Of a DNA stretch of 37,351 nt, positions 1 through 8,339 are shown in pieces. The notes below the pieces were generated by a model. The model saw only the letters and a program-made list of their open reading frames with translations. It was not told where the DNA came from and made no database searches. A program made the translations under genes and the position numbers. Positions within the stretch are counted from its first letter, which is position 1. Each line of letters starts with the position of its first letter. Source of the DNA: Nocardia gamkensis NBRC 108242 (GTDB lineage: Bacteria > Actinomycetota > Actinomycetes > Mycobacteriales > Mycobacteriaceae); the NCBI RefSeq assembly GCF_001612985.1, contig NZ_BDBM01000067.1:1-37351 (forward strand), given 5' to 3'.

Positions 1-29
1 ATAGGGGACCCAGAATCTGGGTCCCCTAT
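1..29 (+). terminator. Perfect hairpin, probable terminator of the upstream gene
   Basis: Arms at 1-14 and 16-29 are exact reverse complements (ATAGGGGACCCAGA and its complement) around one central base, so the real loop is a few bases of the arm tips. There is no T-run afterwards, which is common for actinobacterial terminators. It lies just before the first gene and probably ends a transcript entering from the left. The window edge means the stem could extend further. Confidence 0.7.
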
Positions 30-145
30 CGGCGTTTGAGCACCAAACGGTGCTCCGGCGAACTTGCCGTACCCCGCGCCCCACGACGGGTACGTGATTG
101 AATTCGTGGGATACAGACTTTCGCGATACCAAGAAAGGGAGCACC

Positions 146-1723
146 GTGCCGGAACAAAATGACGATCGGAAGCCCTTCCGGCGCGGCGCTCCCGACTCCG
201 GGTCCGGCCGGCGAGATGACAACCAGCAGGATGCGAGCCGGCGCGGCGGCGGGTTCGACCGTCGCGGTGACTCGGGGGAACGCGGGGGCTTCGGTCGCCG
301 CGGTGACTCGGGTGGCTCCCGCGACAATACGTCCGACCGAGGCGGTTACCAGCGACGCGAGAGTTCCGGTGGGTTCAACCGCCGCGGCGACAGTGGCGGT
401 TCCGACCAGCGCGGCGGATCGGGCGAGCGCGGCGGGTTCAAGCGTCAGGACTCCGGCGACCGGAGTGGTGACACCGGTGGCTTCCGGCGCGGCGGCGACG
501 CAACCGAGCGCGGTGGTTTCCAGCGGCGCGACGAGTCCGCGGATCGTGGCGGTTCCGCAGGCCGAGGCGGATCGGGCGATCGGGGCGGATTCAAGCGCTC
601 CGAGGGCTCCGGTGAACGCGGCGGCTTCAAACGTCGGAGTGATTCCGGAGAGCGGCGCGACGACTCGCGGGGCGGATTCCGCCCCGGCGGCGAGTCCGGC
701 ACGCGCGGCGGATCCGATCGTGGCGATTCCCGTGGTGGATTCCCCCGTCGCCGGGACGATTTCGGCGATCGAGGCGATGCCCGTCGCGATGAACCGGGCG
801 AGCGTGGCGGGTTCAAGCGTCGTGGCGATTCCGGCGAGCGTGGTGACGCGGCGCGGCGCGGCGCGTCCGGATTCCAGCGCCGCGATGACGATCGACGTGG
901 CCAGGGACCGGATCGCGCGGGGCAGCGCGGCGGCGCGGATCGCGGGGATCGGACACCGCGCGACGACTCTTCGCCGGATCGCCGCCGTGGCGGCGAAGGC
1001 GCCCATGTCGGTGGGGGCCGTCCCCTCGACCGTCGTCCGCCGCGGCCGGAGGAACCCGATCTGCCGGACGAGGTGCAGGCCGCCGATCTCGATTCCGCCG
1101 TGCGGCGGGACCTGCTCAGTTTGGACAAGGGGAACGCGGAGACGGTCGCCCGGCACTTGGTGATGGCGGTGCGCCTCGTCGACGACGATCCCGGCCTCGC
1201 TCTCGCCCATGCCAGGGCCGCGCGGCAGCGGGCCGGGCGGATCGCGGTTGTCCGCGAGACCGCGGGAGTGGTGGCGTACCACGCGGGCGAATGGGCGGAG
1301 GCCTTGTCGGAGCTGCGCACGGCGCGCCGGATGTCCGGTGGTTCCGGGCTGCTGGCCGTCATGGCCGACTGCGAGCGTGGCTTGGGCCGTCCCGAACGCG
1401 CTATCGAGCTCGGTCGCAGCGATGAGGCGCGCGCCCTGCGCGGTGACGATGCCACCGAACTGCGTATGGTCGTCGCGGGCGCACGAATGGACCTCGGCCA
1501 GTACGACCAAGCCGTCGTGACCTTGCAGACGTCGGATCTCGACCCGTCCAGGACCGGCTCTGCCGCGGCCCGCCTCTTCTACGCCTACGCCGACGCCCTC
1601 GTCGCCGCGGGCCGCACCGACGAGGGCCTCACCTGGTTCCTCAACGCCGCCTCGGCCGACCTCGACGGAGACACGGACGCCGAAGAACGCGCCGCCGAAC
1701 TCACGGGCGACAGCGACATCTGA
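146..1723 (+). CDS. RG-rich protein with C-terminal TPR-like domain (Rv1691-type)
   Basis: About 525 residues. The first ~300 are low complexity, built from variants of ERGGFKRRGDSG (Arg, Gly, Ser, Asp, aromatic), an RGG-box-like disordered segment. From about residue 308 a helical region follows with TPR-like features (AYHAGEWAEALSELRTA, LGQYDQAVVTLQ, YAYADALVAAGRTDEGLTWF). The GTG at 146 is chosen because AAGAAAGGGAG lies just upstream; a TTG at 98 would add 16 residues but has no clear ribosome site. Position before the HAD phosphatase and tlyA matches the mycobacterial TPR gene Rv1691, which as I recall lacks so long a repeat region. RGG segments elsewhere bind RNA or drive condensation; a role in RNA or ribosome biology is inference from that and from the tlyA neighbourhood. 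Confidence 0.8.
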   Translation: MPEQNDDRKPFRRGAPDSGSGRRDDNQQDASRRGGGFDRRGDSGERGGFGRRGDSGGSRDNTSDRGGYQRRESSGGFNRRGDSGGSDQRGGSGERGGFKRQDSGDRSGDTGGFRRGGDATERGGFQRRDESADRGGSAGRGGSGDRGGFKRSEGSGERGGFKRRSDSGERRDDSRGGFRPGGESGTRGGSDRGDSRGGFPRRRDDFGDRGDARRDEPGERGGFKRRGDSGERGDAARRGASGFQRRDDDRRGQGPDRAGQRGGADRGDRTPRDDSSPDRRRGGEGAHVGGGRPLDRRPPRPEEPDLPDEVQAADLDSAVRRDLLSLDKGNAETVARHLVMAVRLVDDDPGLALAHARAARQRAGRIAVVRETAGVVAYHAGEWAEALSELRTARRMSGGSGLLAVMADCERGLGRPERAIELGRSDEARALRGDDATELRMVVAGARMDLGQYDQAVVTLQTSDLDPSRTGSAAARLFYAYADALVAAGRTDEGLTWFLNAASADLDGDTDAEERAAELTGDSDI

Positions 1724-2281
1724 ACCTGTCGCCGATCGCGGTGGCCGCGCCCCGTGGGGTGGGCGGCTCCCGAGGACGGTCGCCCACGCCCAGTGCGAGG
1801 AGTGCCCCATGAACTCACTTTGTGGATCGCGGCGGACTGCTGGCCGCGGTCGCTCTGGCCGGGGGCATCACCAAACGTTCGTGCCGAAACAGAAACTGGC
1901 CGAGTCCCCCAGCGGTGGATGGACCGGCCACGCGAGTGTCGGCTTCGTCAAAGCCCTCGGGATCATCCTGCCAGGCACGTGGACAGATGGTTCGAGATGC
2001 GGCCGGGAGCCTGCCCCTGCGCGAATGTCGCCGCGGTCGCGGGCATGTGGCGAGCAGGGCCGATCGGATCATCGCGGTGGCCCCGCTCATGAACTCGTGA
2101 TCTGCGGATCTATGCTGGCGCGCTTGGGATCCGGTGCGGCCTGAGTGGCTGACGCCACGTCTGTCCGGCCCGCGCGTGGGCGTAGTGTCGAGTGTCTCGG
2201 ATCTGCCGAGCGGATGGGCTGCCGGAGGGCCCGGCGGTGATGGGTCGGCGCGGCCGATCGGTGACACGGAGTGAGAGTGGT
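1724..2281. other. 558-bp gap without a convincing gene
   Basis: Open frames cross this gap on both strands, but none has a recognisable domain, a good ribosome site and normal codon bias. A hairpin at 1759-1787 closes the first gene. TATGCT at 2111-2116 and TAGTGT near 2184 are possible -10 boxes for the HAD gene, without clear -35 partners. It may hold a decayed gene, but I could not identify one. Confidence 0.5.
1759..1787 (+). terminator. Possible terminator of the RG-rich gene
   Basis: GTGGGCG (1759-1765) pairs with CGCCCAC (1781-1787) around a 15-nt loop, 35 bp after the stop. No T-run. Weak evidence. Confidence 0.35.
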
Positions 2282-3172
2282 GTGAAGCGACTACGAGATC
2301 GCTACCGAGCCCTGCTGCTCGACCTGGACGGCACGCTGTATCGCGGGCACGAGGTGATCGAGGGAGCGCCGGAGGCACTCGCCGCGGATGGGCAGGCGGG
2401 CAGGCGATTGGTGTACGTCACGAACAATGCCAGCCGTGGTCCGCAGGTCGTGGCCGCGCATCTGTCCGAACTCGGCTTCGCCGCGACTGCCGACGACGTG
2501 GTGACCAGCGCACAGGCGGCGGCGCGGTTGCTGGCCGAGCGGCTCGACCGTGGCGCGCCGGTCCTGGTCGTCGGCACCGACGACTTGGCCGCCGAGGTGC
2601 AGGCTGTCGGCTTGCGACCGATCCGGCGCTCCGACGGTGACGCGCCCGCCGCTGTGGTGCAAGGACATTCACCGCACACGGCGTGGCCGGACCTCGCCGA
2701 AGCCACCTACGCCCTGCGCACGGACGCACTGTGGGTCGCGGCGAACACCGACCGGACATTGCCGAACGAACGCGGCCTCGCGCCGGGCAACGGCGCGATG
2801 GTCGCCGCGCTGCGCGCCGCCTCCGATCGGGAGCCGATCGTCGCGGGCAAGCCGTACGCGCCCCTGCTGGAGGACGCGCTCGTCCGGGCCGGTTCCCGTT
2901 CCGCCCTGGTGGTGGGCGACCGGCTGGACACCGATATCGAGGGCGCCAACCGGGTCGGCCTCGACTCGTTGCTGGTGCTGACCGGTGTCAGCACAATCGA
3001 TGAACTGCGCAAGGCACCGGATGGGCAGATCCCGACCTATGTCGCCGACTCGCTCGACGCTCTCAACCACGCGGCCGTAGCCGCCGAGCCGGAAGCCGAC
3101 CTCGGCGAGATGCTGCGGCGGAACCCGGGACGAGCTGTGACGGTCCGCGCGTCCGATTCGGAAATCCGATAG
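2282..3172 (+). CDS. HAD-superfamily phosphatase, NagD/GPP type (Rv1692-like)
   Basis: About 296 residues. HAD motif I is DLDGTLYRG (nucleophile D14, acid D16), motif II is TNNAS (from T47), the motif III lysine sits in AGKPYAPL, and motif IV is GDRLDTDIEGA near the C-terminus. The large insert between motifs II and III is a C2-type cap, as in NagD and eukaryotic phosphoglycolate phosphatases. The mycobacterial orthologue is described as a glycerol-3-phosphate phosphatase in polar lipid turnover; substrate here is by analogy. The GTG at 2282 starts 12 codons before motif I and has GGAG 10 bp upstream. In-frame starts further upstream (from 2192) would add unrelated Arg-rich sequence. Confidence 0.85.
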   Translation: MKRLRDRYRALLLDLDGTLYRGHEVIEGAPEALAADGQAGRRLVYVTNNASRGPQVVAAHLSELGFAATADDVVTSAQAAARLLAERLDRGAPVLVVGTDDLAAEVQAVGLRPIRRSDGDAPAAVVQGHSPHTAWPDLAEATYALRTDALWVAANTDRTLPNERGLAPGNGAMVAALRAASDREPIVAGKPYAPLLEDALVRAGSRSALVVGDRLDTDIEGANRVGLDSLLVLTGVSTIDELRKAPDGQIPTYVADSLDALNHAAVAAEPEADLGEMLRRNPGRAVTVRASDSEIR

Positions 3173-3185
3173 CGTTGACGCCACG

Positions 3186-3485
3186 ATGACTAGTCCTACA
3201 CCTCGTCCGAACGGTCCCGGCTCCGCCGATGGGCAAGATCCCCGCCCCGGGGTCCCGCTGCCCGGTCAGCACCTGCCGGGTACGCAAGGCCGTCCGGAGC
3301 CTGCCGACCCGGATCGAATCCGTGGCGAGGTCGACAGCCTGCTCGCCGAACTCGACCGGCCCGGCAGGGCCGCGCCGGCGACCGACAGTGCCGAGGCAGG
3401 CGTCGACATCACCCGCCGCGCTCGCATCCTGGAGCAGGCCCATGACGTGCTGGTGCAGGCACTGGCCACGGTGGACAAGATCTGA
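3186..3485 (+). CDS. Small conserved protein of unknown function (Rv1693-type)
   Basis: 99 residues. The first ~45 are Pro/Gly-rich and probably disordered; the rest looks helical (RIRGEVDSLLAELDRP, RRARILEQAHDVLVQALATV). There is no membrane segment or catalytic motif. It sits between the HAD phosphatase and tlyA, as its counterpart does in mycobacteria. A TAGCGT hexamer at 3170-3175, overlapping the HAD stop codon, is placed where a -10 box for a nearly leaderless transcript would be. No function is proposed. Confidence 0.75.
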   Translation: MTSPTPRPNGPGSADGQDPRPGVPLPGQHLPGTQGRPEPADPDRIRGEVDSLLAELDRPGRAAPATDSAEAGVDITRRARILEQAHDVLVQALATVDKI

Positions 3486-3486
3486 G

Positions 3487-4308
3487 GTGGCCAGGCGCGC
3501 ACGGGTGGACGCGGAACTGGTTCGCCGCGGGTTGGCGCGATCGCGAGAACACGCGGTCGAGCTGATCGGCGCGGGCCGCGTCCTGATAGCTGGAACGGTC
3601 GCGGTGAAAGCGGCGACCGCGGTGGAGGCGGGCACGCCGCTGGTGGTCCGCGAGGAGCCCGACGAGGTGTCCTGGGCCTCGCGCGGCGCGCACAAACTGC
3701 TCGGCGCACTGGAGCGGTTCGAGCCGGACGGGTTGTCGGTGGCGGGCAAGCGCTGCCTGGACGCGGGCGCCTCCACCGGCGGTTTCACCGACGTCCTGCT
3801 GGCCGGGCGAGCACGGGAGGTCGTCGCCGTCGACGTCGGCTACGGCCAGCTGGTGTGGCGCCTGCGCACCGACGAGCGGGTCCGGGTGTTCGACCGCACC
3901 AACGTGCGCACCCTGACGCCCGAAACCATCGGCGGCACGGTCGAAGTGGTGGTGAGCGACCTGTCCTTCATTTCGCTGAGCCTGGTGCTGCCCGCGCTGG
4001 CCGCCTGCGCGGCGCCCGGCGCCGATCTGCTGCCCATGGTGAAACCGCAGTTCGAGGTCGGCAAGGAACGGGTCGGCTCCGGCGGCGTGGTGCGTGATCC
4101 CGCGTTGCGCGCCGACGCGGTGCGCACGGTGGCGGCGGCGGCCGCGGAGCTGGGCATGCGGACCGCCGGCGTCGTGGCGAGCCCGTTGCCGGGTCCGTCC
4201 GGCAATGTCGAATACTTCTTGTGGCTGCGCAACGACGGGCCGTTCGAATACGACGTCGAACAGGTCGCCGCGCTGGTCGAGCGTGCGGTTGAGGAGGGTC
4301 CACAGTGA
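3487..4308 (+). CDS. tlyA: TlyA-type rRNA (cytidine-2'-O)-methyltransferase
   Basis: 273 residues. An N-terminal S4 RNA-binding domain (RARVDAELVRRGLARSREHA to VEAGTPLVVRE, about 1-60) precedes an FtsJ/RrmJ-like methyltransferase domain with the SAM-binding segment CLDAGASTGGFTDVLL and DVGYGQLVWRL. In mycobacteria TlyA methylates C1409 of 16S and C1920 of 23S rRNA, and its loss gives capreomycin resistance. The GTG at 3487 lies one base after the previous stop; S4 homology begins at once, so longer starts (e.g. 3229) are wrong. The stop overlaps the NAD kinase start (GTGA), indicating translational coupling. Confidence 0.93.
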   Translation: MARRARVDAELVRRGLARSREHAVELIGAGRVLIAGTVAVKAATAVEAGTPLVVREEPDEVSWASRGAHKLLGALERFEPDGLSVAGKRCLDAGASTGGFTDVLLAGRAREVVAVDVGYGQLVWRLRTDERVRVFDRTNVRTLTPETIGGTVEVVVSDLSFISLSLVLPALAACAAPGADLLPMVKPQFEVGKERVGSGGVVRDPALRADAVRTVAAAAAELGMRTAGVVASPLPGPSGNVEYFLWLRNDGPFEYDVEQVAALVERAVEEGPQ

Positions 4309-5264
4309 ACGCGCCGGCCCAACCCTGCGGCAGGGAGATCTTGCTGGTCTCACACCCCGGCCGCGCGGAGATCATCGAGACCGCCCACCGGGTGGCGAAG
4401 ATCTTCGCGGACGCGGGCATCTGCCTGCGCGTGCTCGCCGACGAGGCGGACAGCACGCGCTTCGCCGCCGAGCCGGGCGGCTACCCCGTGCGCGTGGTCG
4501 AGCACAGCCCGGACGCGGCGGTCGGCTGCGAGATGGTGCTCGTGCTCGGCGGCGACGGAACGTTCCTGCGCGCGGCCGAACTGGCGCGCCCGGCGGGGGT
4601 GCCGGTGCTGGGAATCAACCTCGGCCGCATCGGGTTTCTCACCGAAGCCGAGGCCGAGAACTTGGACGAGGCGCTCGCACAGGTGGTGCGTCACGATTAC
4701 ACCATCGAGCATCGGATGACCATCGATGTCACCGTCCGGGTCGAGGACGAGGTGGTCGAGAGCGGTTGGGCGCTGAACGAGGCGAGCATCGAAAATGCCT
4801 CGCGCATGGGCGTACTCGAAGTAGTGCTGGAAGTCGACGGCCGCCCGGTGTCGTCGTTCGGCTGTGACGGCATCCTCGTTTCGACGCCGACCGGGTCGAC
4901 CGCCTACGCCTTCTCCGCGGGCGGTCCGGTGGTGTGGCCGGAACTCGAAGCCTTGCTGGTGATTCCGAGCAATGCCCACGCCCTGTTCGCGCGGCCGCTG
5001 GTGACCAGCCCGGATTCGCGTATCGCGGTCGAGTCTGTGGCGACCGGACACGATGCGATAGTTTTCCTGGACGGCAGGCGCACGCTCGCACTCCCCAGCG
5101 GTGGCCGGGTCGAGGCGGTTCGCGGCGCCCGACCGGTGCGCTGGGTGCGGCTGGACTCCGCACCGTTCGCCGACCGGATGGTGCGCAAGTTCCAATTGCC
5201 CGTGACAGGCTGGCGTGGCCGACGGCGAACGGAGAGCACAAGTGCTGACAGAGATCAGGATTGA
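4305..5264 (+). CDS. nadK: NAD kinase
   Basis: 319 residues; phosphorylates NAD to NADP with ATP or polyphosphate. The signature GGDGT is at residues 82-86, followed by INLGRIGFLTE (about 104-114) and the C-terminal glycine/serine-rich stretch GCDGILVSTPTGSTAY and FSAGGPVV typical of the family. Length fits the mycobacterial enzyme (ppnK). It overlaps tlyA by 4 bp and recN by 23 bp, so tlyA-nadK-recN is a tight operon. Confidence 0.95.
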   Translation: MNAPAQPCGREILLVSHPGRAEIIETAHRVAKIFADAGICLRVLADEADSTRFAAEPGGYPVRVVEHSPDAAVGCEMVLVLGGDGTFLRAAELARPAGVPVLGINLGRIGFLTEAEAENLDEALAQVVRHDYTIEHRMTIDVTVRVEDEVVESGWALNEASIENASRMGVLEVVLEVDGRPVSSFGCDGILVSTPTGSTAYAFSAGGPVVWPELEALLVIPSNAHALFARPLVTSPDSRIAVESVATGHDAIVFLDGRRTLALPSGGRVEAVRGARPVRWVRLDSAPFADRMVRKFQLPVTGWRGRRRTESTSADRDQD

Positions 5265-7026
5265 CGGGCTTGGCGTCATTTCCACCGCGACCGCGCAGTT
5301 CCATGCGGGACTGACCTGCCTGACCGGCGAGACCGGCGCGGGCAAGACCATGGTGGTGACCAGCCTTCATCTGCTCAGCGGTGCCCGCGCGGATGCGGGC
5401 CGGGTCCGGCTCGGCGCCTCCCGCGCCGTGGTGGAGGGCCGGTTCACCATCGACGACGTCAACGACGCCGCGCGCGCCGAGGTCACACGGGTGCTGGAAG
5501 CGGCCGCGGCCGAGCAGGACGACGACGGCAGCGTCATCGCGATCCGCACGGTCGGCAGCGATGGGCGCTCCCGCGCGCATCTCGGTGGCCGCGGCGTCCC
5601 CGCCTCGGTGCTCGCCGATTTCACCGCGCCTGTGCTGACCGTGCACGGCCAGAACGATCAGCTGCGTTTGCAGCGCCCCGACCAGCAGTTGTCGGCGCTG
5701 GACCAGTTCGCGGGCGACGCCGTGGGCGCTCTGCTGCGCAAATACCAGGTGCTGCGCCGATCATGGCTCGACGCCCGCACCGAGCTGCTCGAACGAACCG
5801 CGCGCAGCAGGGAATTGGCCCTCGAGGCCGAGCGGCTCGAGCACTCGTTGAAGGAAATCGACGCCATCGCGCCCGAACCCGGCGAAGACGTGCGCATCGT
5901 CGACGAGGTGCGCAGGCTGAGCGATCTGGATTCGCTGCGGGAGGCGGCGGCCACCGCGCACGACGCCCTGGCCGGCCCTGCCGAAGCGCCCGAAGACGGT
6001 TCCGGCGCCCTGGAAGCGCTCGGCGCCGCGCGCGCCCGCATCGAAGCCGCCGACGACCCGGCGCTGGTCGCGCTCGCGCCGCGCCTGGCCGAGGCCATCG
6101 CCGTGGTGGTGGACGTGACCACCGACCTGAGCGGATATCTTTCGGACCTGCCGTCCGATCCGGGAGCGCTGGATTCACTGCTCACCAGGCAGGCCGAATT
6201 GAAGACGCTGACCCGCAAGTACGCACCCGACATCGACGGTGTGCTGGCCTGGGCGGAGGAGGCGCGCACCCGGCTCGGCTCGCTCGACGTCTCCGAGGAG
6301 GCACTGGGCAAACTGGCCGCCGAAGTGGACACCGCCGCCGAACGGGTGCGGGAGGCGGCGAAGAAGCTGAGCGCGGCGCGGAGCAAAGCGGCGGGGAAGC
6401 TGGCGGCCGCGGTGAGCGCCGAACTGGGCGGCCTGGCGATGGGCAAGGCGCGTCTCGAGGTCGAGGTGCGGCCGTTGCTCGCGGGAGCGCAGGACTCGGC
6501 GCCGCTCACCATCGACGGCCGGGAATTGCACGCGGGCGCCACGGGCACCGATGAGGCCGAGTTCCGGCTGGCGGCGCATTCCGGCGCGCAGTCGTTGCCG
6601 CTGAGCAAGAGCGCGTCGGGTGGTGAACTGTCGCGCGTGATGCTGGCGCTGGAAGTGGTGCTCGCCGGTTCCGATCACGGAGCGACCATGGTGTTCGACG
6701 AGGTCGACGCGGGCGTCGGCGGGCGAGCCGCGGTGGAGATCGGCCGCAGGCTGGCCCGGCTGGCGCGCACCCATCAGGTCATCGTGGTGACGCATCTGCC
6801 GCAGGTCGCGGCGTTCGCCGACACCCACCTCGTGGTCGACAAATCCGACGACGGCAAGGGCGCCGTCAACAGCGGCGTCCGGGCTCTCACCAATGACGAG
6901 CGGGTGGTCGAGCTGGCGCGCATGCTGGCCGGTCTCGACGACACCGAGACCGGCCGCGCGCACGCGGAGGAACTGCTGGCGACGGCGCGCGCCGAGAAGG
7001 CGGGCGCCGAGGTGGCCGCGCGCTGA
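5242..7026 (+). CDS. recN: DNA repair protein RecN
   Basis: 594 residues, SMC-like ATPase for double-strand-break repair. Walker A GETGAGKT at residues 29-36; a long charged, Ala/Glu-rich coiled-coil middle; the ABC signature SASGGELSRVML and Walker B MVFDEVDAGVGG near the C-terminus, then the HLPQVAAFAD motif. The GTG at 5242 has GGAG 7 bp upstream; an in-frame GTG at 5215 would add nine residues but lacks a ribosome site. I saw no TCGAAC-N4-GTTCGA SOS box upstream, consistent with transcription from the tlyA-nadK operon. Confidence 0.95.
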   Translation: MLTEIRIDGLGVISTATAQFHAGLTCLTGETGAGKTMVVTSLHLLSGARADAGRVRLGASRAVVEGRFTIDDVNDAARAEVTRVLEAAAAEQDDDGSVIAIRTVGSDGRSRAHLGGRGVPASVLADFTAPVLTVHGQNDQLRLQRPDQQLSALDQFAGDAVGALLRKYQVLRRSWLDARTELLERTARSRELALEAERLEHSLKEIDAIAPEPGEDVRIVDEVRRLSDLDSLREAAATAHDALAGPAEAPEDGSGALEALGAARARIEAADDPALVALAPRLAEAIAVVVDVTTDLSGYLSDLPSDPGALDSLLTRQAELKTLTRKYAPDIDGVLAWAEEARTRLGSLDVSEEALGKLAAEVDTAAERVREAAKKLSAARSKAAGKLAAAVSAELGGLAMGKARLEVEVRPLLAGAQDSAPLTIDGRELHAGATGTDEAEFRLAAHSGAQSLPLSKSASGGELSRVMLALEVVLAGSDHGATMVFDEVDAGVGGRAAVEIGRRLARLARTHQVIVVTHLPQVAAFADTHLVVDKSDDGKGAVNSGVRALTNDERVVELARMLAGLDDTETGRAHAEELLATARAEKAGAEVAAR

Positions 7027-7042
7027 GCTCGCCGGTCAGCGC
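7020..7042. terminator. Bidirectional hairpin containing both stop codons (recN / SRPBCC)
   Basis: GCGCTGA (7020-7026) pairs perfectly with TCAGCGC (7036-7042) around a 9-nt loop. The arms contain the recN stop TGA and, on the other strand, the TGA of the convergent SRPBCC gene. Confidence 0.55.
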
Positions 7043-7455
7043 ACCGCCTTCTGCGCACCCTTGATGAACGTGCCGATCAGGTTCTTGAGGCCGAATTCCA
7101 GCACCTTCGCGGGCACCGGCAGCGACGGGTCCGATTCCATGGTGTAGGAGACCAGGGTGCCGTTGTCGGCGTCGGCGAAGGTGACGATGCCGACGTGCCG
7201 CTTCACCGGCGCGCCCTTGACGATCTTGTACTCCATCCGCTCACCGGGCACGAGGTTGGTGATCTCCTCGGTGACGCCGACGGGGCCGAGGCCGATCAGG
7301 TGCTGCGCGCCGACGCCTTCTCGCTCGGTCAGGCCGGGCTTGATCAGCTTGACCTGGACCGGGATGTAGGGGCTGATGCTCTCGCGGTCGGCGAAGAGCC
7401 GGTACACGACCTCGCGCGGGGCGGCGATGACGGCGTCGACGGTGGTGCTGGCCAT
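7036..7455 (-). CDS. SRPBCC (polyketide cyclase/START-like) protein
   Basis: 139 residues. The opening MASTTVDAVIAAPREVVYRL followed by FADRESISPYIP, and the C-terminal helix LEFGLKNLIGTFIKGAQKAV, match the small actinobacterial SRPBCC family: a helix-grip fold with a hydrophobic cavity. No catalytic residues can be assigned; ligand unknown. GAAGAGGAG lies just upstream of the ATG. It is convergent with recN and interrupts the conserved housekeeping block. Confidence 0.8.
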   Translation of the reverse strand: MASTTVDAVIAAPREVVYRLFADRESISPYIPVQVKLIKPGLTEREGVGAQHLIGLGPVGVTEEITNLVPGERMEYKIVKGAPVKRHVGIVTFADADNGTLVSYTMESDPSLPVPAKVLEFGLKNLIGTFIKGAQKAVR

Positions 7456-7901
7456 GAAATCTCCTCTTCCAGTTACGTGTGACCGGCAGCATATAGCTAC
7501 TGCGGGCGCGGCTCGGTGATCGTGTCGTCCGCATCACAATCGGCGGCGAGCCGCCCGCGTGGTCGGCTCTACCGAGCCGGTGCGGCGGAGGCGTCTGGAG
7601 CCGAGGTCGGTGTGAGGGAGCGGCGGTCGTCACGGAAACGGTCTGTCGAACTACGGATGGCATCCGTGAAACGACGGGTAATAGTGCGGTGCTCGTTGTC
7701 GGCTGCGGTTGAGAGTGTACGCGCCCGAGGGTGCTTCGATTCGGCAAACAGGGTCTCGATCAAGGCATTTCGAAGTCGCCCTCAGCGTCGCGCCCGATTG
7801 ATGTCCGCAATGTCCGATTTCTGATCTACTATGAAACTCAGTAGATGAACGGCGGATGAATTCCGCCGGATAGCGGGAAGCACCGAGGCGAAGGGGCCAT
7901 C
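7456..7901. other. 446-bp divergent gap between SRPBCC and secreted-protein genes
   Basis: This stretch holds the promoters of two divergent units. Short frames on both strands lack ribosome sites and recognisable sequence. On the minus strand, GCTATATGCT near 7488-7497 may contain the SRPBCC -10 box. An inverted repeat at 7824-7846 is listed separately. Confidence 0.45.
7824..7846 (+). promoter_or_regulatory. Inverted repeat over a possible -10 box
   Basis: ATCTACT (7824-7830) and AGTAGAT (7840-7846) form a perfect 7-bp inverted repeat with a 9-bp centre. TACTAT at 7827-7832 fits TAnnnT, so a repressor bound here could block it. It lies about 55 bp before the first secreted-protein gene. 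No matching -35 box at 16-19 bp was found. Confidence 0.3.
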
Positions 7902-8336
7902 ATGTGCAGCGTTCTCCCAGCAAGGATCAGGACGGGCGAAGCGCGGCGCTCCGGACTGGTGTCCGGGCGCGGCCGGAAATCATCGAAGAGGGCATTCGCG
8001 CTGATCGTCGCCGGTCTCGCCGCGGGGACGGTGGCCGCGGCGGGCGGGGCGGCCGCCGAGTCGTTGTCCGGCTCCGACCACTCCGGTCGTTCGGGTTCGC
8101 ACGGCGACTCTACGGGGTGGCACGCGATCGATCCGTTCGGATATCAGCACTCCGATCCGAATCCACTGCGGCAGAACGAGCATCAGCATGCGCTGCGCGA
8201 GTATCACCGGAGGAACAAGCCCCGTCCGGATGAGAGCAGTGCCGGAAACGGCGCCGGGGAATCGGCGTGGACGCGCACGCAGCGGCCGGACGGCAATGGC
8301 TGGACCGTGTGCCGCCCACAGGCGAAGTGGTGCTGA
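7902..8336 (+). CDS. Small secreted protein with C-terminal Cys-x6-Cys
   Basis: 144 residues. A basic start (about 1-29) leads into a hydrophobic Ala/Gly/Val segment (AFALIVAGLAAGTVAAAGGA, about residues 31-50) ending in AAAES, a Sec signal with cleavage probably after residue 52-53. The mature part is hydrophilic and His-rich (SGWH-like, HQHALREYHRRN) and ends WTVCRPQAKWC, whose two cysteines could form a disulfide. AAGGGG lies 5 bp before the ATG. The gene stops 3 bp before the next secreted-protein gene, so they are probably co-transcribed. Function unknown. Confidence 0.65.
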   Translation: MCSVLPARIRTGEARRSGLVSGRGRKSSKRAFALIVAGLAAGTVAAAGGAAAESLSGSDHSGRSGSHGDSTGWHAIDPFGYQHSDPNPLRQNEHQHALREYHRRNKPRPDESSAGNGAGESAWTRTQRPDGNGWTVCRPQAKWC

Positions 8337-8339
8337 TCG

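Noticed and set aside
26..1810. 594-codon open frame on the minus strand opposite the RG-rich gene
   Set aside because: It is a shadow of the Arg/Gly-rich repeats. It has no ribosome site or domain, and the + frame has a good start and conserved position.
5100..5241. SOS (LexA) box before recN
   Set aside because: I looked for TCGAAC-N4-GTTCGA and similar; none was found. recN lies inside the nadK transcript.
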